Part shown: positions 41,287 to 49,834 of the stretch, one piece after another
Numbering within the stretch: the first letter of the stretch is position 1
Layout: each line of letters begins with the position of its first letter
Source of the DNA: Hyphomicrobiales bacterium
GTDB lineage: Bacteria; Pseudomonadota; Alphaproteobacteria; Rhizobiales; Rhizobiaceae
Direction of reading: 5' to 3'
Length of the DNA: 56,009 bases
Assembly: GCA_900471925.1 (NCBI GenBank)
Contig: UCGV01000044.1
Location: 1 to 56,009 of the forward strand
The notes under the pieces: generated by a model
The model's input: only the letters and a program-made list of their open reading frames with translations
Database searches by the model: none
What the model was told of the DNA's origin: nothing
Translations under genes and position numbers: made by a program

Positions 41287-42555
41287 ATGCTGAGACGCAG
41301 AGAATTTGTCGCGAGCGCCATCGCCGCGGCACTTATTGATATTCCTGGCGCACGCGCCGCGGATGAATCTTTAAGGGTCTTCTGGTGGGGAAATCCTGAC
41401 CGCGCAAAGCGGACTGGTGAGGTCATCAAACAGTTCGAAACATCCGCGCCCGGTGTGAAATTTACCGGTCAGGTGGCAACATCGGACTACTGGGTGAAGC
41501 TGAGCACAATGGTTGCTGGCCGCAATGTGCCCGACGTTTTCGCGCTGGAGCCGGTGACCTTCGCTGACTATTCCCGGCGCGGCGCAACGCTTGACCTGAC
41601 CCAATTCCACGACGGCATCATCAAATCTGAGGATTTCTCGCCTGGCGCGCTGGCTCTGGGCACTGTTGATGGCAAGTTGACAGGCATCCCCACCTCGCTG
41701 AACGCTGCGGCGCTGATTGTCGGCAAGGCGGCCCTGGAAAAGGCCGGCGTTCCGACGCCGACGGCTTCGACGACATGGGAGCAGTTCAAGACAATCTGCA
41801 CGGATTTCAAAAAGGCATCCGGTGCCGGCAATATATTCGCGGTCGGCAACGGCGCACGCTACAGCTTCGTATTCGAGGTTTGGCTGCGTCAGCGCGGAAA
41901 GGCTCTCTTCACGCAGGACGGCCATCTCGGCTTCGAAGAAGCCGATGCCGCTGAATGGTTCGACTACTGGGACCAGATGGCAAAGGCTGGGGCCTGTGTC
42001 ACGGCCGATATCCAGGCGCTCGACAAGGGAAACATCGAGACCAACTCCGTTGCGAGCGGCAATGCCGTGATGGCATTTGCCTATTCCAATCAGCTTGCCG
42101 GCTATAGTGCGCTTGCAAAGAGCGAGATGACCATTGGCTCGCTGCCGATCCAGGACGCCGCCGGTCCTTCGGGCTTGTTTTACAGACCCTCGACGCTATG
42201 GTCGATCTCGCCCTGGTCGAAGTCGCCGGAGACTGCAGCGAAGTTCATCAATTTCTTCGTCAACGACGCAAGCGCCGGTCATGCTCTTGGAACTGAACGC
42301 GGTGTTCCGGTGAATACGAAGATACAAGGCGATGTCGCTGCGACCGGCGATAAGGTGTCGAAGCAGACGATCGACTATATCGTCTCGTTGAAGAACAGGG
42401 TCGGACCCTATCCGCCGGCGATACCGATTGGAGCGGCCGAATTCTCGCAACAGGTTCTGACGGCGACGGCCGACAGCCTTGCCTTCGCGCAAATGACGCC
42501 GTCCGATGCCGCCAAACAGCTCATGTCGGAAGGCAAGCGCATATTCGGCGGCTGA
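41287..42555 (+). CDS. ABC extracellular solute-binding protein, Tat-type signal
   Basis: 422-aa family-1 (SBP_bac_1) sugar-binding protein. The N-terminus MLRRREFVASAIAAALIDIP carries an arginine cluster followed by a hydrophobic stretch and ARA-A, so Tat export is likely. The mature part begins ESLRVFWWGNPDRAKRT and includes VPDVFALEPVTFADYSRRG and typical MalE-type segments. ATG at 41287 follows GGGAGGGG. No permease or ATPase gene accompanies it, so it is an orphan that may work with a transporter elsewhere or as a sensor. The next gene starts 19 bp later. Confidence 0.85.
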   Translation: MLRRREFVASAIAAALIDIPGARAADESLRVFWWGNPDRAKRTGEVIKQFETSAPGVKFTGQVATSDYWVKLSTMVAGRNVPDVFALEPVTFADYSRRGATLDLTQFHDGIIKSEDFSPGALALGTVDGKLTGIPTSLNAAALIVGKAALEKAGVPTPTASTTWEQFKTICTDFKKASGAGNIFAVGNGARYSFVFEVWLRQRGKALFTQDGHLGFEEADAAEWFDYWDQMAKAGACVTADIQALDKGNIETNSVASGNAVMAFAYSNQLAGYSALAKSEMTIGSLPIQDAAGPSGLFYRPSTLWSISPWSKSPETAAKFINFFVNDASAGHALGTERGVPVNTKIQGDVAATGDKVSKQTIDYIVSLKNRVGPYPPAIPIGAAEFSQQVLTATADSLAFAQMTPSDAAKQLMSEGKRIFGG

Positions 42556-42574
42556 GCCGCCTCGAGGATGAGAT

Positions 42575-44230
42575 ATGGATCAGCTCAATAGTACAAACGC
42601 GACGCTGCAAGATCAGGATGAGGCGCGCAGGCTGCAGTTTCTACCCTGGGAGCACGTCGCTTCGGACTTGAACCATCCGGCTCATCTCGCACGCAAGGCA
42701 GAGCTTCGGCGGACCTGCAATGCCGAGCTCGCCGATACGGCCTATATTGCCGAACATGCCGCTATCTTCACCGAGCGTCTCAAGCTCGGTGAGCGATCGT
42801 GGATTGCCGGCCAGGCTCTTGTCCGCGGCGAAATCACACTTGGAGACGATTGCACCATCAATCCCTATGCCTGCATCTCCGGCAAAGTGAGCTGCGGTAA
42901 CGGCGTGCGGATTGCGTCGCATGCCTCGATCGTCGGCTTCAACCATGGCTTCGAGGATCCAGCCGTGCCGATCCATCGCCAGAAGGTGACGACTGTCGGG
43001 GTCACCATCGGCGACGATGTCTGGATCGGGGCCAATGCCGTTGTCCTTGATGGCGCCGTCATCGGGAGCGGCGCGGTCATTGCCGCGGGCGCTGTCGTCA
43101 CCGGTGAAATCCCGCCAAAGGCGATTGCTGGCGGTGTTCCTGCACGCGTCATCCGTCTACGAGGGGCGGCCTCACAGCCATCCGGTTCAGTAACTGTCGA
43201 GGACTGCCTGCGAATGCTCGGCAAGAAGGCGCAGGAACAATGGCCTGATATCATCAATCGATGGAAGACCGCTGACGCCTATGAATCCCTGGAAGCGGAC
43301 GGTGTGCGGCGACCGGCGGCCCGCCACCTCTGCGACGCGATCGAGATTGCCGCAGGATTTGGAGAATTGCCGCCAGGCCTCAACCGTTTGGAGACGATCG
43401 AGCGGCTGCAGAGCCTGCAGGATAAAGAGACCGGTCTCTTTCCGGAAGCAAATTCACATCGTTCTGGCAACGCCCTCAGGGATGACCCGAAGGCGCTCTA
43501 TAACGTGCTTTCGGTGGGCTATACTCTCGAAGTTCTAGGATCCCATCCCCGCCATGCCATTGCGGCCGTGCAGATCGACCCCGGTGAACTCGACCGGTGG
43601 CTTGCAGGCCTGCCATGGAAAACCGCTGGCTGGAGCGCCGGCAGCGTGGTCGATGCTATCGGCACGGCGATGTACTTCAACGCGCGCTATTTCGGCGTGC
43701 AGCAGCCCCGACATGAACTCTTTGACTGGCTGACACGCAATGTCAGCCGTGTCACCGGCCTGTGGGGCGAGGCCACGCCAGCCGAGGGATGGCTGCAACC
43801 CGTCAACGGATTCTATCGCCTGACGCGCGGCACATACGCTCAGTTCGGCGCACCGATGCCGCACCCGCAGACAGCGCTTGAGACCGTTATCCTGAACTAC
43901 CGCAACCATCAGGGCTTTGCCGGTGCCCAATATACCGCCTGCAATCTCCTCGACACTATCCATCCTCTTCTTCTCATTGCGCGGCAAACCGATTACCGAC
44001 GACCCGACGGGGAGGCGATCGCCCGAAAGATCATCGTCCGGGCGCTGGAGCGATGGCAGGATGGCGAGGGTTTCCCCTTCGCCGACGACGGTGCGGTTGC
44101 GAGCCTGCAGGGAACCGAGATGTGGCTTTCGGTGGTGCATCTGGCGGCCGTCTATCTGGGCATTGCTGATTGTTTTCCCTTCGTGCCGAAAGGCGTGCAT
44201 CGCACGGAAGCGGTTGGCCTTGGTCTTTGA
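42575..44230 (+). CDS. Hexapeptide acyltransferase fused to toroid-like domain
   Basis: 551-aa fusion. Residues about 50-210 form a left-handed beta-helix acyltransferase: ITLGDDCTINPYACISGKVS, then VTIGDDVWIGANAVVLDGAV and AGGVPARVIRL, like maltose or galactoside O-acetyltransferases. Residues about 260-551 are alpha-helical with repeats resembling alpha/alpha toroid folds (LQSLQDKETGLFPE, LWGEATPAEGWLQPVNGFYR, LQGTEMWLSVVHLAAVYLG). It may acetylate a sugar and bind or cleave an oligosaccharide. ATG at 42575 follows GAGG; it is cotranscribed with the solute-binding protein. Confidence 0.72.
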   Translation: MDQLNSTNATLQDQDEARRLQFLPWEHVASDLNHPAHLARKAELRRTCNAELADTAYIAEHAAIFTERLKLGERSWIAGQALVRGEITLGDDCTINPYACISGKVSCGNGVRIASHASIVGFNHGFEDPAVPIHRQKVTTVGVTIGDDVWIGANAVVLDGAVIGSGAVIAAGAVVTGEIPPKAIAGGVPARVIRLRGAASQPSGSVTVEDCLRMLGKKAQEQWPDIINRWKTADAYESLEADGVRRPAARHLCDAIEIAAGFGELPPGLNRLETIERLQSLQDKETGLFPEANSHRSGNALRDDPKALYNVLSVGYTLEVLGSHPRHAIAAVQIDPGELDRWLAGLPWKTAGWSAGSVVDAIGTAMYFNARYFGVQQPRHELFDWLTRNVSRVTGLWGEATPAEGWLQPVNGFYRLTRGTYAQFGAPMPHPQTALETVILNYRNHQGFAGAQYTACNLLDTIHPLLLIARQTDYRRPDGEAIARKIIVRALERWQDGEGFPFADDGAVASLQGTEMWLSVVHLAAVYLGIADCFPFVPKGVHRTEAVGLGL

Positions 44231-44492
44231 CTGATCGCATCCGCCGCTTCAGGCGTGTCGTGGGTGGATGTCGACGCATTTCTGATGGTCGGGTTATCGA
44301 CTGATCCGCTCTCCATCGAACCACGTCTCGTTTAAAATCTGAACGCAGCGTGCGATCGCTCGCGGCCGGGCTGGAATGTTCGCCCGCTGAATAGGGTGAC
44401 CTCTCGGTATGATCACCTATCTCAAAGTATGGATTTCGCTTGTCGGAATATCTGCGAACCTTGTCGCGTGGACCCGATAGCAGGAGATCGTT

Positions 44493-45017
44493 TTGCTCAA
44501 GCAGATTATGGTGATGTCGTTGACGGCCGGCATGGCTGCAGGCTTGTTCGGTTACGTTCATGCCGCATCCGGCGTGGCCGAAATAGGCGCTCAGCCGGCT
44601 CTCGCTGAGATGCCCGACGGTTACCGCGACTGGCCGCTTATTGCCGTCGCGCATGAAGAGGGAAAGCTCGACGATCTGCGAGCCATCCTGGGCAACGATA
44701 TTGCCATCAAAGCCTTCCGGGAAGGGGCGGTTACCTACCCTGACGGCACCATCCTTGCCCGCCTCGCCTGGGACTATCACCCGCTGGAAGAAAGCAAGGA
44801 GGCCTTTGGGACACCGCAATCCTTCGTCTCCGGCGTACCCAAGAATGGCGTACAGTTCATGATCAAGGATTCACAAAAATTCGCTTCCACCGGCGGTTGG
44901 GGATATGTTGAGTTTGACGATGGCAAGCCCTCGACCACGGCAATGCCTCAAGCATGTTTTTCCTGTCACTCGATCGTCAAAGGTCGCGACTTCGTATTCA
45001 ATCGATACGCACCCTAA
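44493..45017 (+). CDS. Cytochrome P460-family haem protein
   Basis: 174-aa periplasmic protein with a signal peptide (VMSLTAGMAAGLFGYVHAAS) and a single c-type haem site C155-F-S-C-H159 near the C-terminus (ACFSCHSIVKGRDFVFNRYAP), characteristic of cytochrome P460. The family handles hydroxylamine or nitric oxide in nitrogen metabolism, or serves as a general redox sink. The start is TTG at 44493 with CAGGAG at good spacing; the first ATG (44508) would shorten the signal. No electron-transfer partner is encoded beside it. Confidence 0.82.
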   Translation: MLKQIMVMSLTAGMAAGLFGYVHAASGVAEIGAQPALAEMPDGYRDWPLIAVAHEEGKLDDLRAILGNDIAIKAFREGAVTYPDGTILARLAWDYHPLEESKEAFGTPQSFVSGVPKNGVQFMIKDSQKFASTGGWGYVEFDDGKPSTTAMPQACFSCHSIVKGRDFVFNRYAP

Positions 45018-45116
45018 CCGTTCCATCCCCTCAAGTTCGTGACGACGTCACGCCCTTCGAAGCCGTCATCACAATCCTCTCATCGCAGCTTGCCTGCCAG
45101 GTGGCTCGGTATCGAA

Positions 45117-46403
45117 TTACTGATTTTTTGCCGCGCCGGCAGCTTCGCCGGCACGGCGCTCCAGGAAAACGCGCTCCTTTTCATTTTCAGCGAGGTCGGC
45201 TGCTGCCTCGAAAGCGCGACGTGCATCATCAAATCGACCAAGCTTGAAGAGGAGATCACCGCGCACGCTCGGTAGAAGATGGTAACGCTGGAGCGCAGGC
45301 TCCGCGCTCAGGCCCTCAACGATATCAAGCGCTGCCTTCGGACCGTCGACCATACTGACGGCAACCGCACGATTGAGTGTGACAATCGGTGAGGGCATGA
45401 GCCCCTCAAGCACGGTATAAAGATCGGCGATCTGCCGCCAATCGGTTTCTTCGGCCGTCGTCGCTCTCGCGTGACATGCGACGATGGCGGCCTGCAGGGC
45501 GTAGATGCCGCTCGCGCCACCCAAGGCCTTCACCTTCACCAGAGCCTTCAAGCCGCGCCGGATCTGTAACCGGTCCCACCGGCGGCGATCCTGTTCGAGC
45601 AGCAAGATCGGATTTCCGGCGGCATCCGTGCGTGCTCGATTGCGCGACGCATTCAGCTCCATCAGGGCCAGCAGGGCGTGCGCCTCCGGTTCGTTCGGCG
45701 CCACTGACGTCAGAACCCGGCCCAGCCGCAACGCATCCTCGCACAACTCTATCCTGATCCAGCTGTTACCACCGGCCGCCGTGTAACCCGCGTTGAAAAT
45801 CAGATAGACGACTTCAAACACCGAGCCGAGACGATGCGCCAGTTCCTCTCCGTGGGGCGTCTCATAGGCAAGTCCTGAACCCGACAATGTCTTCTTGGCG
45901 CGCAGAATGCGTTGAGCGATCGTGGTCTCCGGCACCAGAAACGCTCTGGCAATTTCTCCCGTCGTCAGGCCGCAGATCATGCGCAGGGTCAGAGCAACAC
46001 GCGCCTCCCGTGAGATCAGAGGATGGCATGCGGTAAATATCAGCCGCAGCATCTCATCGCCGATATCATCGTCCAGAGGGGTGTCGAGATCGGGCATGAT
46101 CTGCTCTTCCTGCTCCATATCCCGGACGATCATGGCGTGTTTCTGCGCGAGCATGCGCCGCCGCCGCAGGTGATCGAGCGCGCGACGTTTGGCAGTAGTC
46201 ATGAGCCACGCCCCGGGCCGTTCAGGAATTCCCGAGGCGGGCCACCGTTCCAAGGCTGCGATCAACGCTTCCTGTGTCAGATCCTCGGCCAGGGGCACGT
46301 CGCGCAGCAAGCGCGCGAGGCTGGTGATCAGCCGAGGCTGCTCGATCCGCCAGACGGCCAGGATCGTCTCGTGGGTGGTGGTGGTCGTCACGACCGCCGC
46401 CAC
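45117..46403 (-). CDS. ECF42-type RNA polymerase sigma factor
   Basis: About 428 aa. The N-terminal half contains sigma region 2 (LARLLRDVPLAEDLTQEALIAAL) and region 4 (LRMICGLTTGEIARAFLVPETTIAQRI). The long C-terminal half is the helical TPR-like domain of ECF42 sigma factors (GNPILLLEQDRRRWDRLQI, SPIVTLNRAVAVSMVDGP). These sigma factors lack an anti-sigma and are paired with a DGPF/YCII protein, which is exactly the neighbour here. The start is uncertain: GTG at 46403 is chosen, GTG at 46391 or 46493 are alternatives. It lies 19 bp after the DGPF gene stop. Confidence 0.85.
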   Translation of the reverse strand: MAAVVTTTTTHETILAVWRIEQPRLITSLARLLRDVPLAEDLTQEALIAALERWPASGIPERPGAWLMTTAKRRALDHLRRRRMLAQKHAMIVRDMEQEEQIMPDLDTPLDDDIGDEMLRLIFTACHPLISREARVALTLRMICGLTTGEIARAFLVPETTIAQRILRAKKTLSGSGLAYETPHGEELAHRLGSVFEVVYLIFNAGYTAAGGNSWIRIELCEDALRLGRVLTSVAPNEPEAHALLALMELNASRNRARTDAAGNPILLLEQDRRRWDRLQIRRGLKALVKVKALGGASGIYALQAAIVACHARATTAEETDWRQIADLYTVLEGLMPSPIVTLNRAVAVSMVDGPKAALDIVEGLSAEPALQRYHLLPSVRGDLLFKLGRFDDARRAFEAAADLAENEKERVFLERRAGEAAGAAKNQ

Positions 46404-46422
46404 CGACTGGACGTTGATATCG

Positions 46423-46815
46423 TCATGCTCTGGCTTCGGCGAGCGGATCGCAGATACCCTCTGCGCCCGGTTCGAAATAGGCGCGCACTTCACAGGTCCC
46501 TTCCCAGCCCGGCATGAAATCCTTGTGCAACTGCATGAACTCGACCGCCAGCGCCACGGCCTCTTCTTTGTTCTTCAACTCGAAGATCGCATAACCGCCG
46601 ACGACTTCTTTCGCTTCGACGAACGGGCCGTCGATGACATTCAGCTTGCCGTCGCGGATGGTGACGCGCGCGCCCGTCGCAAGCGGCATCAATCCTGCCG
46701 TGTCGATCATGCGGCCGGCCTTGATTTCGCGATCGGCAAGCTTGCCCATCGCCTCCATAAGCTCAGGGGTAGGATGCATCAATTCGGCTGACATGACGAT
46801 AGACATGAAACGCAT
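46423..46815 (-). CDS. DGPF/YCII-family protein, ECF42 partner
   Basis: 130-aa ferredoxin-like-fold protein. VIDGPFVEAKEVVGGYAIFEL carries the DGPF motif that names the family. MRFMSIVMSAE at the N-terminus is also typical. ATG at 46815 follows GGAGG. It is directly upstream of the ECF42 sigma gene; in other bacteria the pair is co-conserved and the DGPF gene is a target of the sigma factor. Its biochemical role is unknown. Confidence 0.85.
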   Translation of the reverse strand: MRFMSIVMSAELMHPTPELMEAMGKLADREIKAGRMIDTAGLMPLATGARVTIRDGKLNVIDGPFVEAKEVVGGYAIFELKNKEEAVALAVEFMQLHKDFMPGWEGTCEVRAYFEPGAEGICDPLAEARA

Positions 46816-47128
46816 GACAGAAATCCTCCAGTCGCGAGGTGCCGGCACCATTGCCGCTGAACAAGCCCGCTCATAGTGACAACGAGCCAGGTATTCGCAA
46901 TCCGACATTCATCGCGAAAAAAATCGATCTGAACCGGATAAAGGCAAGTACTGGGATCTCTTATCGCGCCGATGAGCAGGGCAGGCGGCGGCTGCAATCG
47001 CAATATCCATCGTTGCGACGAACCGAATGGCGATTCAAACGCTAGCTCGTGCTCGGCTGCTGATCGATCCTTGTCGCAATTGTTCCACGGCCCTATCTCC
47101 GAGGGGACAAAGGCTCTGGTGGAAATTC
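46816..47128. other. Divergent intergenic region upstream of cbpA and DGPF gene
   Basis: About 310 bp between divergent start codons. No supported gene was seen; it must hold promoters for both the DGPF-sigma pair and the chaperone genes. I saw no clear -35/-10 pair. Confidence 0.35.
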
Positions 47129-48037
47129 ATGGCAAGCCCTTACGAAACGCTCGGCGTAACACGGGACGCGTCTGCAAAAGACATTCAATCAGCCTATCGC
47201 AAGCTTGCCAAGAAGCTGCATCCCGATCTCAATCCCGGTGACAAGGCTGCCGAAGAAAAATTCAAGGCGGTTTCTGCAGCTTATGCCATCGTTGGCGATG
47301 AGGATAAGCGCAAGCGGTTCGACGCCGGCGAGATCGACGAGACCGGCGCCGAGCAGCCGCCCCGCACCTATTACCGAGACTATGCCGCAGATCAGGATCG
47401 CCGCGCCCGATACCATAATGCGAGTGGCTTTGCCGACTTTGGCGATACGGATGACATCTTCGCGAATTTCTTTACGGGGCGGGGACGAGGCAACGGTCCG
47501 ATGCGCGGGCGTGATCTGCAATTCAAGCTCGATGTCACCCTAAGAGAGGCTGCGAACGGAGGAAGCAAGACCGTAACATTGCCAGAGGGATCCACCCTGG
47601 AGCTGCAGATCCCTCCCGGTGTGCGCGACGGGCAGGTGCTCCGTCTGCGCGGCAAGGGAGAGCCGGGCCATGATGGTGCTGCAGCCGGCGATGCGCTTAT
47701 CGAGATTCACGTTCTTCCCGACAAGCAGTTCGTGCGCGAAGGCGACGATCTACGCATCGAGATCCCGATATCTGTGCGCGAAGCGGTGCTGGGCGGCAAG
47801 ATCGAAGTTCCGACCCTCTCAGGGGCGGTCTTCCTCTCGGTTCCGGCGAACGCAAGCTCTGGCAAGGTGCTGCGACTGAAGGGCAAGGGATTTCCAAACA
47901 GGCACGGTGGACATGGCGACCAATATGTGACGCTTAAGATCGTACTGCCGAGCGTGCCTGATCCCGAATTGACCGCGTTCGTCACCGGCTGGGAGGCCGG
48001 CAAGGCATTCGATCCCCGCCGGACCGGAGGAGGCTGA
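47129..48037 (+). CDS. cbpA: CbpA-type DnaJ (Hsp40) cochaperone
   Basis: 302-aa J-domain protein. The J domain (residues 5-70) holds the HPD motif at 31-33 (KLHPDLNPG). A short Gly/Phe-containing linker and two C-terminal beta domains follow (DLQFKLDVTLREAANGG, VLRLRGKGEPG, VLRLKGKGFPNRHGGHGD). The DnaJ zinc-finger is absent, as in CbpA. ATG at 47129 has GGTGGAA upstream. The stop is one base before cbpM. It stimulates DnaK and may bind the nucleoid. Confidence 0.9.
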   Translation: MASPYETLGVTRDASAKDIQSAYRKLAKKLHPDLNPGDKAAEEKFKAVSAAYAIVGDEDKRKRFDAGEIDETGAEQPPRTYYRDYAADQDRRARYHNASGFADFGDTDDIFANFFTGRGRGNGPMRGRDLQFKLDVTLREAANGGSKTVTLPEGSTLELQIPPGVRDGQVLRLRGKGEPGHDGAAAGDALIEIHVLPDKQFVREGDDLRIEIPISVREAVLGGKIEVPTLSGAVFLSVPANASSGKVLRLKGKGFPNRHGGHGDQYVTLKIVLPSVPDPELTAFVTGWEAGKAFDPRRTGGG

Positions 48038-48038
48038 C

Positions 48039-48359
48039 ATGGACGAGTTCGAATATTGCCGGCTTCTGCGGATCGAGACCGCGACCCTGAGGATGTGGGT
48101 GGAAGAACGGTGGATCATACCTGAAGGGCTGCCTGAGGAAGCGGTATTCGAAGAAGCGGACGTCGCGCGGGGTCGGCTGATCCTGGATTTGGTTCACACG
48201 ATGGGGGTCAATGATGCAGGCGTCGATGTCGCCATAGATCTTGTCGATCAGGTTCATGGGCTGCGAGAGCGATTGCGGTCCCTTATGGACGCGATCAGGC
48301 AGCAGGACGAGGACGTCCAGCGACGGTTGCTGCGCAACATAGACCGCGGAAAGGTTTGA
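48039..48359 (+). CDS. cbpM: CbpM-type chaperone modulator
   Basis: 106-aa MerR-like helical protein. The start EFEYCRLLRIETATLRMWVEERWI is typical of CbpM, which binds the CbpA J domain and inhibits it. A coiled C-terminal segment (VDQVHGLRERLRSLMDAIR) follows. ATG at 48039 lies immediately after the cbpA stop, so the pair is coupled. The cbpAM order is the common one in proteobacteria. Confidence 0.88.
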   Translation: MDEFEYCRLLRIETATLRMWVEERWIIPEGLPEEAVFEEADVARGRLILDLVHTMGVNDAGVDVAIDLVDQVHGLRERLRSLMDAIRQQDEDVQRRLLRNIDRGKV

Positions 48360-48453
48360 AACGCGTACTACCGGCGCCCGGCGATGATCCGCAAGGCGTC
48401 AGACCATATTCGATTGTCTCTCCTGATTTTCAACCGGGTTCAAGGAACTGATC

Positions 48454-48897
48454 ATGGATAAGCGCATCATCAAGGACACCATGCTTTCGCTCGAGACGGA
48501 TGCGCTTCAAAGCGCCCGGGAACAGTATTTGGATTATGTTGCGGACGCGCGTCTGGACAGAAGCGAACCGATCGAAGACGACGAACAGGCCCAGGCTGAA
48601 TTGGCAAGCGATCTTTCCGAGGCACTCGACGACAGCATCCGAGACCACACTGACAAGATTGCGAAACTCCAAACAGTGGATTTCGGTCCCAAATCGACGG
48701 TGGAGGAAGGCGCGATCGTCAAGCTGTCGGGAAAGTATTTCATCATTGCAGTATCGACCGCGAAGTTCTCCTGCGACGGCAAAGACATGATCGGGATCTC
48801 GACGATGTCGCCGATCTACAGTGAGATCGAGGGTATGCGTGCCGGAGAGAGCCTGGAATTCGGCGGCAGAAAACTTGTCGTTGAGGAGGTTGGGTAG
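48454..48897 (+). CDS. GreA/GreB C-terminal-like protein
   Basis: 147-aa acidic protein. Residues about 80-147 match the FKBP-like C-terminal domain of GreA/GreB elongation factors (VEEGAIVKLSGKYFIIAVST, ISTMSPIYSEIEGMRAGESL). Residues 5-75 are helical and acidic but short for the GreA coiled coil. It may bind RNA polymerase like Rnk or Gfh-type factors. ATG at 48454 is about 95 bp after cbpM with no strong Shine-Dalgarno (CAAGGAA eight bases upstream). Stress-linked context is inferred. Confidence 0.7.
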   Translation: MDKRIIKDTMLSLETDALQSAREQYLDYVADARLDRSEPIEDDEQAQAELASDLSEALDDSIRDHTDKIAKLQTVDFGPKSTVEEGAIVKLSGKYFIIAVSTAKFSCDGKDMIGISTMSPIYSEIEGMRAGESLEFGGRKLVVEEVG

Positions 48898-49094
48898 TGT
48901 CCGCTGTCCCAGCGGAGGGGCAGTGCAGAGCCTCGTTGGCGGCTTCTTCCGGACGTGGTTGTCCGGCGCCATCCTGATAGTGGGCGCCGAAATCAATGCC
49001 GAGCTCGAGCATCTGACGAAACATCGCCCTCGCCGTGAATGCAAATCGGATACAGTCCGCTGCAGCCGCTGCCGGGGCAAATGGTGCCAGTCGT

Positions 49095-49817
49095 TTATCG
49101 CTGATTTTTCTTGCGCCACAGCGCGAACTTGTCGCGCGGCGCGTCGCTGGTCGCCGGGTAGAGGCCGATAATGGTCGCGCCGCCAAGCACTTCCTCCGTG
49201 ACGAAATCCTCATAGGCGGTCATTTCGACGGCTTCATCGGCAATCTCGTCGGCGAGATGAAAGGGAATGATTACGACACCCTCATTGTCGCCGACGACTA
49301 TATCGCCGGGGAAGACGGCAACATCGCCGCATCCGATCGGCACGTTGATCTCGATTGCCTGATGCAGGGTCAGGTTTGTCGGCGCCGAAGGACGGTGATG
49401 ATATGCGGGGATGTCGAGCGCGGCAATTTCCGGGCTGTCGCGAAAACCGCCGTCCGTGACGACGCCGGCAACGCCGCGCACCTGGAGGCGCGAGATAAGG
49501 ATCGAGCCGGCGGAGGCTGCGCGTGCATCCTTGCGGCTATCCATGATCAGCACGGCGCCCGGCGGGCAGCGCTCGACGGCGGCGCGTTGGGGATGGTCGG
49601 GACTGCGGAAGACTTCGAGCGTGTTCAGATCTTCGCGCGCCGGTATATAGCGCAGCGTGAAAGCCTGACCGACCATGTTGGTCTTCTTTTCCGACAGCGG
49701 ACGTACATCCTGAATGAATTGATTGCGCAGGCCCCGTTTGAAAAGGGCGGTGCAGAGGGTTGCGGTCGAAACGCCTTTCAGCTTCCTACGCGTTTCCTGG
49801 CTCAATGTCGTGGTCAT
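49095..49817 (-). CDS. RraA-like family protein, possible class II aldolase
   Basis: 240-aa RraA/HMG-aldolase-fold protein. GVAGVVTDGGFRDSPEIAAL contains the D-G-x-x-R-D element; R126 and D127 correspond to the substrate Arg and metal Asp of HMG/CHA-type pyruvate aldolases, so catalysis rather than RNase E inhibition is likely. ATG at 49817 starts MTTTLSQETR. It follows the dehydratase gene by 17 bp and could cleave the 2-keto-3-deoxy acid made there. Its length exceeds E. coli RraA (161 aa), as in aldolase-like members. Confidence 0.78.
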   Translation of the reverse strand: MTTTLSQETRRKLKGVSTATLCTALFKRGLRNQFIQDVRPLSEKKTNMVGQAFTLRYIPAREDLNTLEVFRSPDHPQRAAVERCPPGAVLIMDSRKDARAASAGSILISRLQVRGVAGVVTDGGFRDSPEIAALDIPAYHHRPSAPTNLTLHQAIEINVPIGCGDVAVFPGDIVVGDNEGVVIIPFHLADEIADEAVEMTAYEDFVTEEVLGGATIIGLYPATSDAPRDKFALWRKKNQR

Positions 49818-49834
49818 GGTTGATCCTTCTGGAT

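Noticed and set aside
48743..49213. 156-codon minus frame between the GreA-like and RraA-like genes
   Set aside because: Arg/Ser-rich low-complexity shadow that overlaps both neighbours.
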